From contig REDV01000089.1 of assembly GCA_007695365.1 (NCBI GenBank), positions 1 through 62,086 on the forward strand: a stretch of DNA of 62,086 nt, given 5' to 3'. This document shows positions 57,599 to 62,086 of the stretch, one piece after another. Position 1 is the first letter of the stretch, and each line of letters opens with the position of its first letter. This DNA comes from Cryomorphaceae bacterium (GTDB lineage Bacteria; Bacteroidota; Bacteroidia; Flavobacteriales_D; SKUL01). Below the pieces are notes generated by a model. The model saw only the letters and a list, made by a program, of their open reading frames with translations, was not told where the DNA came from and searched no databases. The position numbers were made by a program, and so were the translations under genes.

Positions 57599-59842
57599 AT
57601 GGAAAGTGCAACCAAAGAAGTAGCCACACTTGAGCAGGCCAGGGATTTGGGCTTGATGGAAAGTGAGTTCAATGAGATTTGCGAAATCATGGGTCGTACC
57701 CCAAACTTTACGGAAACGGCCATTTATTCGGTAATGTGGTCGGAGCACTGCTCTTACAAAAACTCCATTCTATGGCTTAAGAAGCTCCCAAAAGATGGTC
57801 CGCATATGTTGGTGAAGGCCGGTGAGGAAAATGCCGGTTTGGTTGATATCGGCGAGGGTCTGGCCTGCGCTTTCAAGATAGAGTCGCACAACCACCCTTC
57901 AGCCATCGAACCTTACCAGGGTGCCGCAACCGGCGTGGGAGGTATCAACCGCGACATTTTTACCATGGGAGCAAGACCCATTGCTCAGCTCAACTCTCTG
58001 CGTTTCGGAAAACTTTCTGAGGATCGAACCAAGTGGTTGTTGAAAGGTGTGGTAAAAGGTATTGGCGACTACGGAAATGCCTTCGGAATCCCGGTTGTGG
58101 GAGGCGAGGTTTTCTTCAACGAGTGCTACAGCGCCAATCCATTGGTGAATGCCATGTCGGTTGGAATTATGGAAGTTGGAACCATGATTTCGGCCAAGGC
58201 ATCGGGTGTTGGAAACCCCGTATTCATTGTGGGCTCTGCCACCGGAAAAGACGGAATCCAGGGGGCATCGTTTGCCTCAAAGGATATGTCAGAAGAGTCG
58301 GTGAAAGACCTTCCCGCTGTTCAGGTGGGCGACCCGTTTCAGGAGAAACTGTTGCTGGAGGCTACCCTTGAGCTGGCCAAAACTGATGCTGTTATTGGAA
58401 TGCAGGACATGGGGGCCGCAGGAATTACCTGTTCCACTTCTGAAATGAGTGCAGCCGGAGGCGTCGGGATGGAAATTCACCTGGACAAGGTGCCCATGCG
58501 TCAGGACGATATGAAGCCCTTTGAAATACTGCTGTCCGAATCGCAGGAACGCATGCTGATTGTGGTGAAAAAAGGACGCGAAGACGAAGTGCTCCGCATT
58601 TTTGACAAATGGGATTTGAACGCGGCCCACATCGGTGAGGTAACCGAAGGCGACCGCTTACGATATTATATGCACGGCGAACTGGTAGCCGATGTATCTG
58701 CCCACAGCCTGGTGCTTGGTGGAGGTGCACCTGTGTATGAGCGCGAGTTTAAGGAACCCGCGTACTATGCCGAGGCCCAAAAGTTCAGCATCGAGCAAGT
58801 ACAGGAGCCCGACGATTATGTGATCACCGCGCGCGAAATGTTGGGTAATCCCAACATCGCCTCCAAAAAGTGGATATGGGAACAGTACGACTCAATGGTT
58901 GGCACAGCCAACATGAGTACCAATGGCCCTACCGATGCGGGTGTGGTGCGCATTAAAGGAGCATCACAGGCCCTGGCGCTCACTGTTGATTGCAATGCTC
59001 GATACGTTAACAACGACCCCGAGCAAGGCGCTGCCATTGCAGTAGCGGAGGCGGCCAGAAACATTGTTTGCACCGGAGGATTGCCATCGGCTATCACCAA
59101 CTGTTTGAATTTTGGCAATCCATACAGCCCCGAAGTATATTGGCAGTTTGTGGGCGCTATTAAAGGTATGAGCAAGTCATGCGAAAGGCTCAAAACACCG
59201 GTAACCGGAGGAAACGTGAGCTTCTACAACCAGTCTGTAGCTTCCGACGGAAGTACGCGCCCGGTTTTCCCCACTCCAACCATCGGAATGGTGGGAATCA
59301 TCCCTGATAAGAACAAAATCATGACCCTTGATTTCAAACAAAAAGGTGACCTGATTTTCTTGTTAGGGGCCTCAAAAAATGACCTGGGTTCATCAGAGTA
59401 CCTGGCTTCCATGCGCGGCATTGAGTTGTCGCCGGCGCCTTACTTTAACCTCGATGAAGAAGTGGAGCTACACGAACTCCTGGGAAAACTTATCAATAAG
59501 CAAGTCATCAACGCGGCTCACGATGTTGCCGACGGTGGACTGTTCGTTACGCTTGTAGAAATGGGACTGCCCAATGGATTGGGCTTTGACATTCTCAGCG
59601 ATTCAGAAATTCGTTTGGACGCATTTCTCTTTGGTGAAGCTCAGAGTAGAGCAGTGGTGGCAGTGAGCAGCGATCAGGAAGACGCTTTCCTGAAGGTGCT
59701 GAGTGCTACAAACGTACCCAATCTCATGCTGGGTCACGTTACCAAAGGTAAAATGGTGATTGACGACAACCACTTCGGCTTTATTGATGAAGCCCGCGAG
59801 ATCTATGATCACGCCATAGCCCGCGAAATGCAGGGGCGTTGA
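57599..59842 (+). CDS. purL: Phosphoribosylformylglycinamidine synthase subunit PurL (small form)
   Basis: PurL is the ATP-dependent synthase of the fourth step of purine synthesis (FGAR to FGAM). The 747-aa protein is the small PurL type, which needs PurS and PurQ as separate subunits. Blocks: [40 protein letters not shown] (the ATP/Mg HNHP motif), [33 protein letters not shown], and a second AIRS-like half with [20 protein letters not shown] and [14 protein letters not shown]. Start at ATG 57599 rather than TTG 57578, judged from the -7 box. purS and purQ are not in the window. Confidence 0.95.
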   Translation: MESATKEVATLEQARDLGLMESEFNEICEIMGRTPNFTETAIYSVMWSEHCSYKNSILWLKKLPKDGPHMLVKAGEENAGLVDIGEGLACAFKIESHNHPSAIEPYQGAATGVGGINRDIFTMGARPIAQLNSLRFGKLSEDRTKWLLKGVVKGIGDYGNAFGIPVVGGEVFFNECYSANPLVNAMSVGIMEVGTMISAKASGVGNPVFIVGSATGKDGIQGASFASKDMSEESVKDLPAVQVGDPFQEKLLLEATLELAKTDAVIGMQDMGAAGITCSTSEMSAAGGVGMEIHLDKVPMRQDDMKPFEILLSESQERMLIVVKKGREDEVLRIFDKWDLNAAHIGEVTEGDRLRYYMHGELVADVSAHSLVLGGGAPVYEREFKEPAYYAEAQKFSIEQVQEPDDYVITAREMLGNPNIASKKWIWEQYDSMVGTANMSTNGPTDAGVVRIKGASQALALTVDCNARYVNNDPEQGAAIAVAEAARNIVCTGGLPSAITNCLNFGNPYSPEVYWQFVGAIKGMSKSCERLKTPVTGGNVSFYNQSVASDGSTRPVFPTPTIGMVGIIPDKNKIMTLDFKQKGDLIFLLGASKNDLGSSEYLASMRGIELSPAPYFNLDEEVELHELLGKLINKQVINAAHDVADGGLFVTLVEMGLPNGLGFDILSDSEIRLDAFLFGEAQSRAVVAVSSDQEDAFLKVLSATNVPNLMLGHVTKGKMVIDDNHFGFIDEAREIYDHAIAREMQGR

Positions 59843-59853
59843 TTTGAGGTGCC

Positions 59854-60411
59854 TCAAAATATAAACCCCATTCGGATTACGTAGTTCCCTATGTAGGGGG
59901 AGTTGAGGTCCTGCACCAGGTCGTACAATACGGTAAGCGCCAAACCAGATCTTCTTCCGGCAGGCATGAAATACCCTGCACCGATAAACAGATGGGGTAC
60001 AGTCATCCGGTGAAACTTAAAATCCTGGGTACGATCCCAGCCTTCAAAGCTCAGCACTTCAATTTCAGCATGAGCGAAAATATTCTCCAGGATAAATACA
60101 CGTGAGTGAATGTTCCCGCCGTATACATGCGTGTTGTATGACGGAGGTCTGTTATCTTGGAAAAACTGATATTGCGCCCCAACTCCAGCCGACCAACGCG
60201 GAAGAATCCGGTAACCAACTACAGGAGCAACCTGTACACTGGTAATCGTTCCAAAGCCAGCGCCGAGCATACCACCGTAGTAGATACGTTCTTTAAATGA
60301 CATATTTTTGAGCTCGTCCGAAGTGAACAAACCCTGAGCCCGGGTGCTTTGTATTGCAACCATCAGGGAGAGCGCTAAAAGCAATTTGATCGAAATACCT
60401 CCAGGTTTCAT
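59854..60411 (-). CDS. Outer-membrane beta-barrel protein, unknown function
   Basis: From the ATG at 60411 this is a 185-aa protein with a signal peptide (KLLLALSLMVAIQSTRAQ) and about eight beta strands ending in the terminal aromatic GNYVIRMGFIF, typical for small outer-membrane barrels. No enzymatic motif is seen. A frame extension to 60570 is not used because a perfect -7 box (60417-60424) lies five bases before ATG 60411. Convergent with purL (11 bp apart) and divergent from the SDR at 60431 with 19 bp between starts. Confidence 0.8.
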   Translation of the reverse strand: MKPGGISIKLLLALSLMVAIQSTRAQGLFTSDELKNMSFKERIYYGGMLGAGFGTITSVQVAPVVGYRILPRWSAGVGAQYQFFQDNRPPSYNTHVYGGNIHSRVFILENIFAHAEIEVLSFEGWDRTQDFKFHRMTVPHLFIGAGYFMPAGRRSGLALTVLYDLVQDLNSPYIGNYVIRMGFIF

Positions 60412-60416
60412 AAGAG

Positions 60417-60444
60417 CAAAGATACAGACAATGAATACAACCAA
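60417..60444 (-). promoter_or_regulatory. Promoter of the beta-barrel gene at 60411
   Basis: On the minus strand, TTG (60442-60444), 17 bp, and TATCTTTG (60417-60424) form a -33/-7 pair. The -7 box ends five bases before the ATG at 60411. It overlaps the first codons of the divergent SDR gene. Confidence 0.6.
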
Positions 60445-61156
60445 AAGAGAGAAGCTTGTTTTGATAACGGGTGTGAGTCGCGGCATAGGCCGGGCTATGT
60501 TTCTGCAGATGGCATCCACGCCGGGGCTTAAAGTAGTTGGGCTTGCCAGAAGTAAACATGCTTTGCACACCCTTGAGCAGGAATGTGTGAATGCGGGTTA
60601 CTCCGGTTTCTACTGCTTCGAACACGATGTAACACGGCAATACCTCCCTGAGCAATTAATGACCCTGTTTGAGGAAACGGGTAGGTTGGACGTGCTTATT
60701 AATAATGCAGGTGCTCTCGTGAACAAACCTTTTGTGGACATTTCACTAGAGGAGTGGGAGAGCTGTTACTTTACCAACGTATACGGACCGTTTCGGCTCA
60801 TTCAATTGGTTCATCCCTGGTTGTTGGCAGCCGGAGAAGCCCATGTTGTGAATATAGGTAGTATGGGAGGAGTGCAGGGGTCTGCCAAGTTTGCGGGCTT
60901 GTCGGCCTACAGCTCAAGTAAAATGGCCTTGGTTGGTCTTACCGAGTGTTTGGCAGAAGAGTTCAGAGGAAGCGGGATTCATGTGAATGGAGTGAATCTG
61001 GGCGCTGTTCAGACGGAGATGTTGGCAGAGGCGTTTCCGGGTTACGAGGCTCCACACCATCCACCGGAAATTGCTACATGGTTGATTGACTTTGCTCTGA
61101 ACGGAGGAAGGCTGATGAACGGCAAATCTGTTTCGCTTTCGAGCACCACGCCGTAA
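60431..61156 (+). CDS. Short-chain dehydrogenase/reductase
   Basis: From ATG 60431 the product is 241 aa with the Rossmann motif ITGVSRGIGRAMF, NNAG, the catalytic Ser in NIGS and Tyr160/Lys164 (YSSSK). The C-terminus has the usual GVNLGAVQTEM loop. NADP preference is suggested by GLARSKHAL after beta-2, with a basic residue. The substrate is unknown. The gene starts only 19 bp from the divergent beta-barrel gene and no clear promoter of its own is visible; an in-frame ATG at 60344 would overlap the divergent gene. Confidence 0.88.
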   Translation: MNTTKREKLVLITGVSRGIGRAMFLQMASTPGLKVVGLARSKHALHTLEQECVNAGYSGFYCFEHDVTRQYLPEQLMTLFEETGRLDVLINNAGALVNKPFVDISLEEWESCYFTNVYGPFRLIQLVHPWLLAAGEAHVVNIGSMGGVQGSAKFAGLSAYSSSKMALVGLTECLAEEFRGSGIHVNGVNLGAVQTEMLAEAFPGYEAPHHPPEIATWLIDFALNGGRLMNGKSVSLSSTTP

Positions 61157-61227
61157 ATTTTTCTGCCACTTATTCAGCGGGTTATGCATTTTAACAAATT
61201 TCTATTCCATTTTTTTGGTGCAAGTGC

Positions 61228-61257
61228 TTGTGAGTTTCAAAAAGTGCTGTACTTTTG
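61228..61257 (+). promoter_or_regulatory. rRNA promoter P1
   Basis: TTG (61228-61230), 19 bp, TACTTTTG (61250-61257): a full Bacteroidota-type -33/-7 pair, about 290 bp before the 16S gene. Confidence 0.75.
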
Positions 61258-61351
61258 CAGCCGCTTTGAACGCAAGGTGACCTTCAAGTGAAGGAAAAAG
61301 AGGGGTTGGAAAAGCAATTTTCGCTGATTGTTGAAAACTTTTAGCGAGATG

Positions 61352-61383
61352 TTTGCTGGAATGAAAAACAGCATGTATCTTTG
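61352..61383 (+). promoter_or_regulatory. rRNA promoter P2
   Basis: TTTG (61352-61355), 20 bp, TATCTTTG (61376-61383): a perfect Bacteroidota-type promoter, 162 bp before the 16S gene. The bases after both boxes begin with GCAGCC, so P1 and P2 look like a duplication. Confidence 0.78.
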
Positions 61384-61427
61384 CAGCCCGATTTTGAAAA
61401 AAACGAATTTTCTGTTCTCAGAAATAA

Positions 61428-61437
61428 AGTTCTTTGA
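61428..61437 (+). promoter_or_regulatory. boxA-like antitermination element
   Basis: AGTTCTTTGA resembles the boxA of rRNA leaders, which recruits NusB/NusE to prevent early termination. Position between P2 and the 16S gene fits that role; the match is approximate. Confidence 0.4.
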
Positions 61438-61545
61438 GGTATTGTAATAGTAAGTGAAACGAACCATCCCGAACTTGTCAATTCAAGTTTAAAAGAAGAG
61501 TCGGTTGATTCAAACAAACTGTTCAATAGAACAAAAAGTCTATTT

Positions 61546-62086
<541 letters not shown>

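Larger units (their letters stand above)
61157..61545. other. rRNA operon promoter/leader region
   Basis: No coding frame is seen. It contains two tandem promoters (P1 61228-61257, P2 61352-61383), a small hairpin CCTTC-aagt-GAAGG at 61281-61294, and a boxA-like antitermination element AGTTCTTTGA at 61428-61437, followed by the pre-16S leader up to about 61545. Confidence 0.7.

Overview
The window is a contiguous piece of chromosome from a Bacteroidota bacterium, most likely order Flavobacteriales. The evidence is the partial 16S rRNA at the right edge with its Bacteroidota-type 5' end, a PorU-like type IX secretion (T9SS) sortase, at least four more secreted proteins with T9SS C-terminal sorting domains, and promoters of the Bacteroidota class (TTG or TTTG, 17-23 bp, TAnnTTTG). 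Base composition is near 50% GC. A Cryomorphaceae/Schleiferiaceae-like family is only a guess. I see no prophage, insertion sequence, CRISPR array or tRNA gene. The content is mostly housekeeping, with several lineage-specific surface and secreted genes between.

Layout, left to right. 1-12 kb: uvrB, a small lipoprotein, a T9SS-exported trypsin-fold protease, an unknown lipoprotein and a carotenoid/retinol-type FAD oxidoreductase on the minus strand, then lnt, lpd and hemH, closed by a strong terminator. 12-24 kb: a T9SS cargo protein on the minus strand, then pabB-tilS-queuosine-precursor transporter with overlapping ends, a large DsbD with a duplicated N-terminal domain, asnB, gmhA, comM/yifB and a TonB-C-domain protein. 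24-34 kb: porU, a two-component system beside an outer-membrane porin, a MATE exporter, a secreted nuclease and a PPP-type phosphatase. 34-48 kb: an M3 peptidase lipoprotein with an AIM6-like phosphodiesterase, an exported cupredoxin, a fatty acid desaturase, proline dehydrogenase, aroB-aroA, a mini T9SS protein with an S74 (tail-fibre chaperone) protein, an acyl-CoA ligase, a lipoprotein, a Sco protein and a LiaF-like membrane protein.

48-62 kb: two tandem paralogous beta-propeller proteins with a conserved glycine zipper in the middle (the best candidate for something undescribed), an NlpE-like lipoprotein, a five-gene overlapping minus-strand operon (methyltransferase, membrane protein, SDR, amidohydrolase, CAP protein), purL, an outer-membrane beta-barrel protein, a second SDR, and the start of a 16S rRNA gene behind two tandem promoters.

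A genome-level signal runs through the window. Many genes carry a TAnnTTTG -7 box only 4-10 nt before the start codon, which predicts leaderless or almost leaderless mRNAs. These boxes were also used here to choose between alternative starts. Functionally the window joins envelope biogenesis (Lnt, GmhA, DsbD, desaturase, acyl-CoA ligase), T9SS export and its cargo, and core metabolism (chorismate pathway, heme, purine, asparagine).
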